Shown: positions 8,589 through 17,310, numbered from the stretch's first letter. The stretch: 64,000 nt of DNA from Chryseobacterium sp. 7 (GCF_003663845.1 NZ_RCCA01000001.1:4154001-4218000); one strand, 5' to 3'. A program made the numbers and translations. The notes: generated by a model not told the origin, from the letters alone.

Positions 8589-9800
8589 ATGGGTATCAAA
8601 AGAAAAATAAAAAATTATATATACTTAAAGAGGCATTATCCTTTATCTGTAAAGAACATTACTCCTGATCCTGATAAAAAGAATGTTCTGATTGTAGACA
8701 GCCAGATTCCTACATTTGATAAAGACTCTGCATCTAACAGGATTACCGAAATTGCAAAATTTCTGGGTAAGCATTATAATGTCTACCTGATGGACTGGAG
8801 AAAGGCCATTCCCAAGCTGGAATCAAAAAAATATATCCAGAACCTAAATGATCATAATGTAATGGTGTATACTCCTTTTATAGGCAAATACGGCATTATG
8901 AAGGGTAAAAAGCATTTTATCAACAGTCTTCTTCCCAAACTGGACTTTGTGTGGTGCCACAGACCTGAACTTTTTGAACATTATTTGGATTTTTTCAGAA
9001 AAAAAGCACCGCAGGCTAAGATTGTTTATGATATGGTAGACATCCATTATCTTAGAATGGAAAGAGGTCTTGAAATAAAATACGATAAAAACAGAGCCAA
9101 AGAACTGGTACACTATAAACATATAGAAACTGAGCTTTGTAAGCAGGCTGATAAAATAGCAGTAATCAGTGATAAAGAAAAAGAGTTTATGACCGCATTT
9201 GTGGACCAATCTAAACTTTTTACAGTAAGCAATGTTCATAACTTAAAAGTGAAACCGGAAGATATGCCGCCATTTGAAAAAAGGGATGGTATTTTCTTTA
9301 TCGGAACTTTTTTGCATGATCCTAATGTGGATGCAGTAGAAATCCTTTATCACCATATTATGCCTTTGGTATGGAAAGTATTACCAGATCTAAAGATCAC
9401 CATCATTGGTTCGGAAGCACCTGAATCTATTGAAAAAATGAATTCTGAAAGATTTGAAATTGCAGGCTTTGTAGAAAATATTATTCCTTATTACGAAAAA
9501 TGTTTCGCTTCGGTTTCACCATTGAGATTTGGAGCAGGGGTAAAAGGTAAAATCGGCCAGGCATTAGAATATACTCTTCCGGTATTAACCACTGAAATTG
9601 GTGCTGAAGGTATGTTTTTGGAAAACGGAGTTACTGCCTTAATTTCAGGAAATGAAGATTATCAAAAATTTGCAGATAACATTATTGAAATCTGTACCAA
9701 TGAATCTACCTGGAATACGCTGCACAATAATTCTGAGAAAGCCATTTACCCATTTTCTATTGAAGCTCAGAAAGAAGAAATTTTTAAAATGTTGCAATGA
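8589..9800 (+). CDS. GT4 family glycosyltransferase
   Basis: 403-residue GT-B enzyme using a nucleotide-diphospho sugar. The C-terminal donor domain is clear: FIGTFLHDPNVDAVE, then KITIIGSEAPE, and SPLRFGAGVKGKIGQALEYTLPVLTT, in which the conserved acidic pair is reduced to K-G-K-I-G-QALE as in the Glyco_trans_1_4 subgroup. The N-terminal half has CHRPELFEHYLDF and KIVYDMVDIH, typical acceptor-side elements. It starts 5 bases after the previous stop and overlaps the next gene by 4 bases. Part of the glycan operon. Confidence 0.85.
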   Translation: MGIKRKIKNYIYLKRHYPLSVKNITPDPDKKNVLIVDSQIPTFDKDSASNRITEIAKFLGKHYNVYLMDWRKAIPKLESKKYIQNLNDHNVMVYTPFIGKYGIMKGKKHFINSLLPKLDFVWCHRPELFEHYLDFFRKKAPQAKIVYDMVDIHYLRMERGLEIKYDKNRAKELVHYKHIETELCKQADKIAVISDKEKEFMTAFVDQSKLFTVSNVHNLKVKPEDMPPFEKRDGIFFIGTFLHDPNVDAVEILYHHIMPLVWKVLPDLKITIIGSEAPESIEKMNSERFEIAGFVENIIPYYEKCFASVSPLRFGAGVKGKIGQALEYTLPVLTTEIGAEGMFLENGVTALISGNEDYQKFADNIIEICTNESTWNTLHNNSEKAIYPFSIEAQKEEIFKMLQ

Positions 9801-10660
9801 CAGATTTAGCTATAATTATTTTGAATTATAATTCTTTTGAGGATACTACCAGGGGGGTTAATGCTTTACTGAGCCAAAATTGTCAGGAAAAATCAATCTA
9901 TGTTGTAGATAATAACTCTTTAGACAAAGATAAAATTGCAAAATTCGGATCGCAAAAAGGCATCAATTTTATTATCAGCGATAAAAATGGTGGGTATGCT
10001 CATGGTAATAGTTTAGCCATAAAGCAAGCTATAAAAGATGAAAAAAAAATCTTCCTATTGCTTAATCCTGATATTGATATTGATATTTCTACTATTGAAA
10101 CTTTATATAGAGATCTGCAGGAAAAGAAAGATCTTGGCGTTGTAGGTCCTAGAATATGTTACAGGAATGACAAAAATAAAATCTATTCAGATGGGGGTCT
10201 GCTGCATCCTGAAAAAGGTTTTGTAGGAGAGCATGTACATTTCAATGCCAATAAATTAAAAGTACAAAGTCTGTCTTATAATTACAATATAGATTATGTT
10301 GACGGCAGTGTTTTTATGTTCAGAAAAGAGATTTTGGATGAAATAGGATTTATGAACGAAAAATTTTTCATGTATTATGAAGAATCTGAATGGTGCTTAC
10401 GGGTCTTAAGAAAAACGCAATGGAAATTAGCTGTGAACACCAATATATCTGCTTTTAATATCTATAGTGAAAAAGGAAGTTTTTATGAATATTATATGAC
10501 CCGAAATCGTTTTTGGCTTTGCCGTTTATATAAAGGTAATATAAAGTATGTAAAAAAAGAACGGTGGAAATTGGCGAGAAAAGCTTTTAAAAGAGGAGAT
10601 TTTTCTTTAGCAAAAGCATATGTAAGAGGCATTATGGATGGTATTTACTCCAAATTATAA
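9797..10660 (+). CDS. GT2 family glycosyltransferase (rhamnosyltransferase-like)
   Basis: 287-residue GT-A enzyme of the group that includes rhamnosyltransferases of O-antigen synthesis. The N-terminus AIIILNYNSFEDT, VVDNNSLD, the NGGYAHGNSLA donor motif, the LLNPDIDI metal site (a DxD variant) and YYEESEWCLR near residue 195 are all family landmarks. The start codon overlaps the preceding stop (ATGA). Likely adds a sugar to a lipid-linked or core acceptor; rhamnose is only a guess from family resemblance. Confidence 0.85.
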   Translation: MTDLAIIILNYNSFEDTTRGVNALLSQNCQEKSIYVVDNNSLDKDKIAKFGSQKGINFIISDKNGGYAHGNSLAIKQAIKDEKKIFLLLNPDIDIDISTIETLYRDLQEKKDLGVVGPRICYRNDKNKIYSDGGLLHPEKGFVGEHVHFNANKLKVQSLSYNYNIDYVDGSVFMFRKEILDEIGFMNEKFFMYYEESEWCLRVLRKTQWKLAVNTNISAFNIYSEKGSFYEYYMTRNRFWLCRLYKGNIKYVKKERWKLARKAFKRGDFSLAKAYVRGIMDGIYSKL

Positions 10661-10682
10661 TCATTAAATTTTATTAAAAATT

Positions 10683-11567
10683 ATGAGTAAAAATAAAAAC
10701 ATGATCAAAGCAGGTTATCTTCTATCCTATGACTATTCCTATATATTTACCTCTCTTCATCATATTTATGAACATGCAGATTGTATTGTAATAAGTTATG
10801 ATGCCAATAATAAAACTTGGGCGGGAAATGATATATCTATTCCTGAAAGTGTTTTCAGTGATATAAAAAAATTGGATACCCAGAATAAAATCATATTTTA
10901 CAAAGACACTTTTTTCATTGATGGAATGCAGCCCATGGAACTGGAAACCAGGCAGAGAAATATGATGGCAGAAAAAATGGGTGCTGGCGGCTGGCATATC
11001 CAAATAGATGGAGATGAATATGCATATGATTTCCAGACATTAGCTCAATTCTTGAAAAGAAATAAATATCTGTTAAAAAATCCAGCTAAAAATCCTATTA
11101 ATTTTCAAGTCAACTTTGTTACATTATTTAAACAAAATCCTGAAGGTTACTTTGTAATTACGCCTTTTGATGAGAAATGTATGCTGATTACAAACTATCC
11201 TCAATATGAATATGCAAGAAATACAAATAAAGGCAGAATTCTCGCACTGAATTATTATTTAATTCACCAATCCTGGGCAAGAGAGGAAGAAGAAATTTCA
11301 GAGAAGATTAATAATTGGGGACACAAAAATGATTTTGATACCTCAGAGTTTTTAAATTCTTGGAAGAAAGTTAATGCTGACAATTATAAAACATTTATAG
11401 ATTTCCATCCTTTATATAAAGGTATTTGGAAAGAGTTATCTTTTTTTCCTGCAAAAAATATTGATGAATTTATTGTTTCATTTTTAAATAAATATCCGCA
11501 AGAGAAACTAAACCTAGACTTATCTTTCACTAAAAAAATAAAACTCTGGTTAAAAAGTCTTTTTTAA
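10683..11567 (+). CDS. Putative GT-A type glycosyltransferase
   Basis: 294 residues. It begins KAGYLLSYDYSYIFTSLHHIYEHADCIVISYDA, the acceptor/donor entry of a GT-A fold, and has DGDEY at residues 109-113 as the probable metal-binding DxD. LIHQSWAREEEEISEKINNWGHKNDFD near the end resembles the C-terminal helix of GT2-like enzymes. No signal peptide or membrane span. It is the last plus-strand gene of the cluster, stopping in tandem TAATAA just before a G13 run. I do not recognise a named family. Confidence 0.6.
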   Translation: MSKNKNMIKAGYLLSYDYSYIFTSLHHIYEHADCIVISYDANNKTWAGNDISIPESVFSDIKKLDTQNKIIFYKDTFFIDGMQPMELETRQRNMMAEKMGAGGWHIQIDGDEYAYDFQTLAQFLKRNKYLLKNPAKNPINFQVNFVTLFKQNPEGYFVITPFDEKCMLITNYPQYEYARNTNKGRILALNYYLIHQSWAREEEEISEKINNWGHKNDFDTSEFLNSWKKVNADNYKTFIDFHPLYKGIWKELSFFPAKNIDEFIVSFLNKYPQEKLNLDLSFTKKIKLWLKSLF

Positions 11568-11570
11568 TAA

Positions 11571-11583
11571 GGGGGGGGGGGGG
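11571..11583. repeat. Homopolymer of 13 G
   Basis: An uninterrupted G13 run begins 3 bases after the last stop codon of the glycan operon, in a region that is otherwise strongly AT-rich. It lies between two convergent genes and upstream of their shared terminator hairpin, so a length change would not alter either reading frame. Confidence 0.95.
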
Positions 11584-11596
11584 ATTTAAATATATT

Positions 11597-11636
11597 AAAG
11601 GCTAGTATTAATTATAATACTAACCTTTTCTTTTCT
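11597..11636. terminator. Bidirectional terminator between convergent glycosyltransferase genes
   Basis: The outer 5-bp arm AAAGG/CCTTT and the inner perfect 8-bp arm TAGTATTA/TAATACTA flank an ATTA loop. T-rich sequence follows on the plus strand, and A/T-rich sequence flanks it on the minus side. Confidence 0.8.
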
Positions 11637-11639
11637 TAA

Positions 11640-12605
11640 TTATTTTAGAAATACATTCTCAAACTTCTCCATAACTGATCGGGGATTGAACTGGTGAGAA
11701 TAGCAATCCCAATTTTTACTATTATCCGGTTTAAAGCTATTCAAAATTTGCATTATATCTTGCTTATCCTTATATAAAATAGCTTTATCTCCCAAAATTT
11801 CAAGGTGTGACTTTTCATCAGATCCGGACCATGTTATAATAGGCTTATTCTTAATGGAAAACTCACCTATGGCCATCCCAAAACTTTCACCCTGTGTTCG
11901 GGCATGTAAAAAAGCATCAGAAGTATTAATAAATTTTACTTTTCTTTCAATGTCTGTTGTAGGAGGAAGAAAAATGATATTCTTATAAGATCTGAAAAAA
12001 CTTCTCTTTATAAATTCATCGGTTCCCATAAAAATAAAATATATATTCTTATTTTTGAGTGCTGTTTTCTTTACAGCTTCCATCACAAATCTTATGTCAA
12101 AAGTTTCTGCTCCGCCATATCTCGCAAATACTATAGCATCTTTTGGAATATTCAACTCACTGCGAAGATCACCGCTCACTTCAGGAAGATCTATAATATG
12201 AGGAACAAAAGGCAATGTTCCCTTACTCATTGTTTTTGCCAGCCATTCTGATACATAAGCGTATACATCACCATATGGCTCGTTGTATTTAAAAACTGCA
12301 TGAATAGCAGTTTTAATAAGATCTTGAGGTATATCTGTTTCTATCTCCCCAGATTTTATAGCATAAAACAGATCGGCATTTGACTTTTTAATAATCTCAT
12401 CCCTTTCCTGTATATCACTATATCCAAAGACATTAAACTTATTTTTAAATCGATCAATAGCTTCCTCCACATTATTCGGACTATTTTTAGGATAAAGAAT
12501 CATTGACTCATTGCCGAGCATTTCTTCGTTATAATAAGCATAATCAAAAAGGGCATTAGAGGTACCCCTATAACATAGTTGGTTTTCGTGGAAAATAATT
12601 TTCAT
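11640..12605 (-). CDS. GT4-like glycosyltransferase
   Basis: 321-residue GT-B enzyme. The N-terminus MKIIFHENQLCYRGTSNALFDYA fits an acceptor domain. ARYGGAETFDIRFVMEAV and KNIYFIFMGTDEF mark the donor Rossmann half, and LHARTQGESFGMAIGEFSIKNKPIITW is the characteristic GT4 donor-site segment with its ExFG/E pattern. It is transcribed toward the glycan operon from its own promoter and shares the terminator region. It sits between that operon and the MACPF gene, on the same strand as the latter. Confidence 0.82.
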   Translation of the reverse strand: MKIIFHENQLCYRGTSNALFDYAYYNEEMLGNESMILYPKNSPNNVEEAIDRFKNKFNVFGYSDIQERDEIIKKSNADLFYAIKSGEIETDIPQDLIKTAIHAVFKYNEPYGDVYAYVSEWLAKTMSKGTLPFVPHIIDLPEVSGDLRSELNIPKDAIVFARYGGAETFDIRFVMEAVKKTALKNKNIYFIFMGTDEFIKRSFFRSYKNIIFLPPTTDIERKVKFINTSDAFLHARTQGESFGMAIGEFSIKNKPIITWSGSDEKSHLEILGDKAILYKDKQDIMQILNSFKPDNSKNWDCYSHQFNPRSVMEKFENVFLK

Positions 12606-12919
12606 TTGTAGGTAAGTTAAATTTTTTAGCTTCTATCATCCTTCATTAACAACAATAGAAATATTTGAAAACATCATATTTCATTTCTGCGGCTTTTGAG
12701 AAAGATCTTTTACAATAAAAAACATATTAGTTTTTTCATTGATCAACTAAATTTATAAGCTACAAAAATACATTTTTAATGACAAGCATACCGGAAATAT
12801 TCTTTCGATGTTCCTATTACTCTCTAATTTTCTTTCAAATAGCAAGTGCTTTTTTTTATTGAAAAAACCGCCTCAAAACTGAGACGGCTTCTTTGTTGTA
12901 AAATATCAATATTTTTTAA
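12606..12919. other. Spacer between glycosyltransferase and MACPF genes
   Basis: Holds a CAAAAATA at 12773-12780 (TATTTTTG on the minus strand), a possible -7 box for the glycosyltransferase with a leader of about 165 bases, and the terminator of the MACPF gene. Nothing else was recognised. Confidence 0.5.
12862..12890 (-). terminator. Terminator of the MACPF gene
   Basis: On the minus strand, AAGCCGTCTCA pairs with TGAGGCGGTT (one mismatch) around a GTTT loop, then runs into a T-rich tail (AAAAAA at 12862-12867 on the plus strand). Confidence 0.85.
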
Positions 12920-14308
12920 TTAATAGGCATAGAATTCAATTCCTTCCGCCACATAACCTGATGGTCTTACACTTGATCTTGAATAGTAATGATCTTTACC
13001 ATTCCAGTATCTGTAGATTGGAACTGTATTAGGCTGCTGAGTTGCAAAAGCATTAAACTCAATCCCTTCGTCTACATATCCCTGATAGTATCCCGGAGTT
13101 TTTGTATAATAATGATCTTTACCGTTATAATATCTGTAGATTGGAACGGTGTTTGGCGCTTTATATAAGAATGCATTGAATTCCGTTCCTTCATAAGAAT
13201 ATCCGCTGTAGCTTCCCGGAGTTTTTGTGTAATAATGGTCTACTCCGTTATAATATCTGTAAACCGGAATTGTATTGAATTCCATATACACTTTATTGTC
13301 GATCAAATACTGATCTACATAGGCTTTAAGCTGAGCTTTTTTAGCAGCATCTTTCACTAGATCGTAGATGATAACCAGTCCGTTGCTTCCAAAATCTACC
13401 AAAACTGAGTTGCTTGTATTAGAGCTGTTCTGCCAGTTCGAAATATTGATTTTAGGATTATTCTGATCCAGATTAAGATCTCCTACCAAACCTTTTGATG
13501 GATCTCCTCCTCTTGTTTTATAGGCTAATTTTTTAGAATAGTTCATGGAAGATTCCGAAGTATTCACATCGTTTGTTACATCTACGTCAAAGATGTCTTT
13601 CATTCCCACTTTCACCCCAATTCTTGCAGCACGGTCACGGCTCTGGCTTCTTGTTTCTGCTTGAAATAAAACATCCAGTTTTGCTCCTGTGTAGATATCA
13701 AGTGTTACGTGAGTTCCATAGTCTTCCACAATTTGTTGTGGAGTTTTTGTCTGTAAATCCTGAATAAATTCCGGAGTAAGATAGTCTCCCAACATATCTG
13801 TAGTAGTATTGAATCTTACTCTTTTTTGCTTAATGGTAAGATTATAGCTTCCGTAGATATACTTTCCTTCAAACTTATTGTTGGTTGTTACGGCAGAATT
13901 AAATCCTACAGAAAGTGTTTTCTTGAATAATGGAATACCTGCGGTAGCATTCACTTTGGTAGAAACCATTTTAGAGTAAGATTCAGCATTTTCACCGTAT
14001 TCTTCAGTATATTCCTGTGAGAATGTGTTTTCGCTGATCAGTCTGCTGGCCTGTTCTGCTTTAAAACGGTCAATATCAATCACTTTAAAACCGGCTGCTG
14101 TTGCATTGGCGTATTCGCCGGCAACATTATAACCATGTCCTAAGACGTCATAAATTCCGTCACCTGCAAATTTGGATGCAGCCAATCTGTTACTAGCCTT
14201 TGCCGCAGGGCTTTCAGGGGTTACCTCACTGTTAAGTTCTTCTGTAGAACAAGAACTCATAAAAAGCATCAGTAAACTACTGAAGCAAAATAAAATTTGT
14301 TTTTTCAT
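12920..14308 (-). CDS. MACPF-domain lipoprotein with C-terminal tandem repeats (candidate pore-forming antimicrobial)
   Basis: 462 residues. A signal peptide ends in lipobox FMSSC with lipidation Cys20. A MACPF (perforin/CDC-like) domain follows at roughly residues 45-335. Its signature YGTH is at residues 197-200, followed by VTLDIYTGAKLDVLF, and there is an early GHGYNVAGEYAN segment. The last 121 residues are three repeats of about 41 residues with the core IPVYRYYNG-DHYYTKTPG--SGY--EGTEFNAF, like the DUF5648 carbohydrate-associated module. MACPF proteins insert into target membranes as oligomers; Bacteroides BSAPs of this kind kill related strains. It has its own promoter and terminator, with glycan glycosyltransferases next door. 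A role in host or amoeba interaction is the alternative. Confidence 0.85.
   Translation of the reverse strand: MKKQILFCFSSLLMLFMSSCSTEELNSEVTPESPAAKASNRLAASKFAGDGIYDVLGHGYNVAGEYANATAAGFKVIDIDRFKAEQASRLISENTFSQEYTEEYGENAESYSKMVSTKVNATAGIPLFKKTLSVGFNSAVTTNNKFEGKYIYGSYNLTIKQKRVRFNTTTDMLGDYLTPEFIQDLQTKTPQQIVEDYGTHVTLDIYTGAKLDVLFQAETRSQSRDRAARIGVKVGMKDIFDVDVTNDVNTSESSMNYSKKLAYKTRGGDPSKGLVGDLNLDQNNPKINISNWQNSSNTSNSVLVDFGSNGLVIIYDLVKDAAKKAQLKAYVDQYLIDNKVYMEFNTIPVYRYYNGVDHYYTKTPGSYSGYSYEGTEFNAFLYKAPNTVPIYRYYNGKDHYYTKTPGYYQGYVDEGIEFNAFATQQPNTVPIYRYWNGKDHYYSRSSVRPSGYVAEGIEFYAY
12923..13285 (-). repeat. Three tandem 39-41 residue repeats in the MACPF protein
   Basis: Coding repeats for residues 342-380, 381-421 and 422-462. 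Each carries VYRYYNG or IYRYWNG, then DHYY, then EG-EF-A. Copies 1 and 2 are nearly identical in TKTPG; copy 3 diverges (SRSSVRPSG). Confidence 0.9.
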
Positions 14309-14328
14309 AGATTATTTAAAAGTTTCGG

Positions 14329-14336
14329 CAAAGATA
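14329..14336 (-). promoter_or_regulatory. Promoter -7 box of the MACPF gene
   Basis: TATCTTTG on the minus strand, a full TAnnTTTG match, 20 bases before the start codon. A TTTTG at 14355-14359 (minus) lies 18 bases further upstream as the -33 element. Confidence 0.75.
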
Positions 14337-14706
14337 ATATTCAACAATGAGTGACAAAAGCAATGAGCAATGATATATATCATTATTTAGTGAATTTAAT
14401 AAATTATTAAAACACTGTTAATAAAGGAAATATAAGTATAAAAAAAATAAAATCTATACTGATTACAGAATTTTAAGATCAATCTAAATACTTACAATAA
14501 ATATCAATGATATTTATTTAAAACATTTGATTTATGATTCAAATTCTGACAAAACCACCCTGTGAATATCACACGATGTACAGTATCAGTCAATATAAAA
14601 TACATATAACCCATATTTTATGAGATCTATAGAAATAAATAGAAAATTCAGAATCAAAAAAAATAATACACGGGGAGAAATCATCCCGTAAACGCATAAT
14701 TTTAAG

Positions 14707-14714
14707 TAAATTTG
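14707..14714 (+). promoter_or_regulatory. Promoter -7 box of gltX
   Basis: TAAATTTG, 17 bases before the gltX ATG. No clear -33 element. Confidence 0.65.
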
Positions 14715-14731
14715 CAAAAATTAAAATTGAA

Positions 14732-16240
14732 ATGGAGAAAGTAAGAGTACGTTTTGCTCCAAGTCCTACAGGACCTTTACATTTGGGAGGCGTAAGAACC
14801 GCATTATATGATTATCTTTTTGCTAAAAACCAGGGAGGAGAATTTGTATTGAGAATTGAAGATACAGATACAGCCAGATACGTGGAAGGCGCTGAAGAAT
14901 ATATTGAAGAAGCCTTGGAATGGTGCGGAATCACCCCTGATGAGAGTCCCAAAAAAGGAGGAAAATATGCTCCTTACAGACAATCTGAAAGAAGAGACAT
15001 CTATGACAGATATACAGAGCAGATCTTAAAAACAGATTATGCTTATATCGCTTTTGATACGGCAGAAGAATTGGATGCCATTCGTGCAGAGTATGAAGCG
15101 AAAGGTGATGTTTTCTCCTATGACAATAAAACCAGAAACGGCCTTAGAAACAGCCTTACCCTTTCTGAAGAAGAGGTTAAAAGATTACTGGATGACAAAA
15201 CACCTTATGTCGTAAGATTTAAAATGCCTGTTGACAGAGTATTGAATCTTGAAGATATCATCCGTGGAAAATTCTCCGTTAATACCAATACTCTAGATGA
15301 TAAAGTTCTGGTAAAGAATGACGGAATGCCAACCTATCATTTTGCCAACATCATTGACGACCACGAAATGGAAATCTCTCATGTAATCCGTGGGGAAGAA
15401 TGGCTGCCATCTTTAGGACTTCACACCTTATTATATGAAGCAATGCAGTGGGAAGCGCCACAGTTTGCCCACCTGTCTCTAATTTTAAAGCCCGAAGGAA
15501 AAGGAAAACTAAGCAAAAGAGACGGTGATAAATTCGGATTTCCGGTATTCCCGCTAGATTTCAAAGATCCAGCTACAGGAATAGTGTCTAAAGGGTACAG
15601 AGAAAATGGTTATCTTCCTGATGCTTTCATCAATATGGTTGCATTATTGGGATGGTCTCCTGCTGACGATAAAGAAATTCTTCCACTGGAAGAAATGATC
15701 AAAGAATTTGATCTTCATAAAGTACACAAAGCAGGTGCAAGATTCAGCAAAGAAAAATCTGAGTGGTTCAACCATCAGTATATTCAGATGAAATCTGATG
15801 AAGAGCTTCTACAGATCCTTAAAAATACAGATCTTGATCTTTCCGGTGCTTCTGATGAAAAACTGCTGAAGGTAATCCACCTGATGAAAGAAAGAGCTAC
15901 CTTTCCGAAAGATATTTACGAAAATGGGAAATTTTTCTTTGAATCTCCGGTTTCCTATGATGAAAAAGCTTCAAAAAAAGCATGGAATGAAGAAACTTCT
16001 GCTATTTTAGGTGAATTGGCAACTGCTTTTGAATCTACAGACTTCTCCGCTGAAACATTAAAGCAGAAGATGCATGATTTCGCGGAAAGCAAGGGATTAG
16101 GCATGGGCAAGGTGATGATGCCACTACGTTTGTCTTTAGTAGGAGAACTGAAAGGACCGGACGTTCCGGACATTCTGGAAACCCTTGGTAAAGAAGAAAG
16201 TATCGCAAGAATAAAGAATGCTATAAATAATTTTAACTAA
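14732..16240 (+). CDS. gltX: Glutamyl-tRNA synthetase
   Basis: Charges tRNA-Glu for translation. The 502-residue class I synthetase has the HIGH-type motif APSPTGPLHLGG at residues 9-20 and the KMSKS-type motif KLSKR at 259-263. RIEDTDTARY and HVIRGEEWLPS mark the catalytic Rossmann core, and the C-terminal helical anticodon-binding part extends to the end. It has its own promoter; accA follows 49 bases later with a separate -7 box. Confidence 0.97.
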   Translation: MEKVRVRFAPSPTGPLHLGGVRTALYDYLFAKNQGGEFVLRIEDTDTARYVEGAEEYIEEALEWCGITPDESPKKGGKYAPYRQSERRDIYDRYTEQILKTDYAYIAFDTAEELDAIRAEYEAKGDVFSYDNKTRNGLRNSLTLSEEEVKRLLDDKTPYVVRFKMPVDRVLNLEDIIRGKFSVNTNTLDDKVLVKNDGMPTYHFANIIDDHEMEISHVIRGEEWLPSLGLHTLLYEAMQWEAPQFAHLSLILKPEGKGKLSKRDGDKFGFPVFPLDFKDPATGIVSKGYRENGYLPDAFINMVALLGWSPADDKEILPLEEMIKEFDLHKVHKAGARFSKEKSEWFNHQYIQMKSDEELLQILKNTDLDLSGASDEKLLKVIHLMKERATFPKDIYENGKFFFESPVSYDEKASKKAWNEETSAILGELATAFESTDFSAETLKQKMHDFAESKGLGMGKVMMPLRLSLVGELKGPDVPDILETLGKEESIARIKNAINNFN

Positions 16241-16258
16241 AATAACCATAATTTTTCA

Positions 16259-16266
16259 TACATTTG
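16259..16266 (+). promoter_or_regulatory. Promoter -7 box of accA
   Basis: TACATTTG, 23 bases before the accA ATG. Confidence 0.6.
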
Positions 16267-16289
16267 AAAGATTTAATTTACTTCAAGAA

Positions 16290-17246
16290 ATGGAATATTT
16301 AAGTTTCGAACTTCCTATCAAAGAATTGATGGATCAATACCAGACGTGTTCTTTAGTAGGAGAAGAAAGTGGTGTTGATGTAAAATTAGCATGCAGCCAG
16401 ATTGAGGATAAGATCTTAGAAAAGAAAAAAGAAATCTATTCTAATCTTACACCTTGGCAAAGAGTACAACTGTCACGTCACCCGGATCGTCCTTATACAC
16501 TGGACTACATTAACGGAATGGCAGACAAAGGCAGTTTCTTAGAACTTCATGGAGACAGAAATTTCGCTGATGATCCGGCAATGATTGGAGGATTGATTAC
16601 CCTGGATGGTCAAAAAGTAATGATCATAGGGACTCAAAAAGGAAGAACGACTAAAGAAAGACAGCACAGAAGATTTGGAATGCCTAATCCTGAGGGATAC
16701 AGAAAAGCTTTAAGACTAATGAAGCTTGCTGAAAAATTCAATATCCCTGTGGTAACTTTAGTAGATACACCGGGAGCTTACCCAGGATTGGAAGCTGAAG
16801 AAAGAGGACAAGGTGAAGCTATTGCAAGAAATATTTTTGAAATGGTACAGCTGAAAACACCAATCTTCACTTACATCATTGGAGAAGGTGCCAGCGGTGG
16901 AGCATTAGGAATAGGTGTAGGAAATAAAGTATATATGTTGGAAAACACATGGTATACGGTAATTGCTCCGGAAAGCTGTTCTTCGATCTTATGGAGAAAC
17001 TGGGATCATAAAGAAGATGCAGCCAATGCATTAAATCTTACCCCGGCAGATGCCTTAAGAGAAAAATTCATCGACGGGATTATTGAGGAACCGCTTGGAG
17101 GTGCTCATTATGACCAGGAGACTACTTATTTGAACCTGAAAAATTCAATTTTACAAAATATCAAAGCTTTCTCCAAATTTACAGGACAGGAGCTTGAAAC
17201 CCAAAGACAGGACAAATTCATTGCAATGGGTCAGTTTAAAGGATAA
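16290..17246 (+). CDS. accA: Acetyl-CoA carboxylase carboxyltransferase subunit alpha
   Basis: With AccD, transfers the carboxyl group from biotinyl-AccB to acetyl-CoA. At 318 residues it has the family length. LVDTPGAYPGLEAEERGQGEAIARN and IGEGASGGALGIGVG are the crotonase-fold acyl-CoA and oxyanion segments, and the N-terminal helix begins LSFELPIKELMDQY. It ends in a strong terminator shared with the convergent gene at 17311. Confidence 0.97.
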   Translation: MEYLSFELPIKELMDQYQTCSLVGEESGVDVKLACSQIEDKILEKKKEIYSNLTPWQRVQLSRHPDRPYTLDYINGMADKGSFLELHGDRNFADDPAMIGGLITLDGQKVMIIGTQKGRTTKERQHRRFGMPNPEGYRKALRLMKLAEKFNIPVVTLVDTPGAYPGLEAEERGQGEAIARNIFEMVQLKTPIFTYIIGEGASGGALGIGVGNKVYMLENTWYTVIAPESCSSILWRNWDHKEDAANALNLTPADALREKFIDGIIEEPLGGAHYDQETTYLNLKNSILQNIKAFSKFTGQELETQRQDKFIAMGQFKG

Positions 17247-17251
17247 AAAAT

Positions 17252-17284
17252 AAAAAGGTTAAGAATTTCTTCTTAACCTTTTTT
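17252..17284. terminator. Bidirectional terminator, accA and the gene at 17311
   Basis: Perfect 14-bp stem AAAAAGGTTAAGAA/TTCTTAACCTTTTT with a TTTC loop. A-rich and T-rich flanks serve both directions. Confidence 0.92.
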
Positions 17285-17310
17285 CTTTAGCTTTCTTCTA
17301 TATATTTATC

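Larger units (their letters stand above)
14309..14731. other. Divergent promoter region of the MACPF gene and gltX
   Basis: Very AT-rich spacer of 423 bases with a -7 box at each end. No small coding frame or RNA gene was convincing. The middle, about 14360-14700, has no feature I can name. Confidence 0.5.

Noticed and set aside
12923..13285. CRISPR-like array
   Set aside because: The repeats are in frame, code for a conserved protein module and have no unique spacers of even length.
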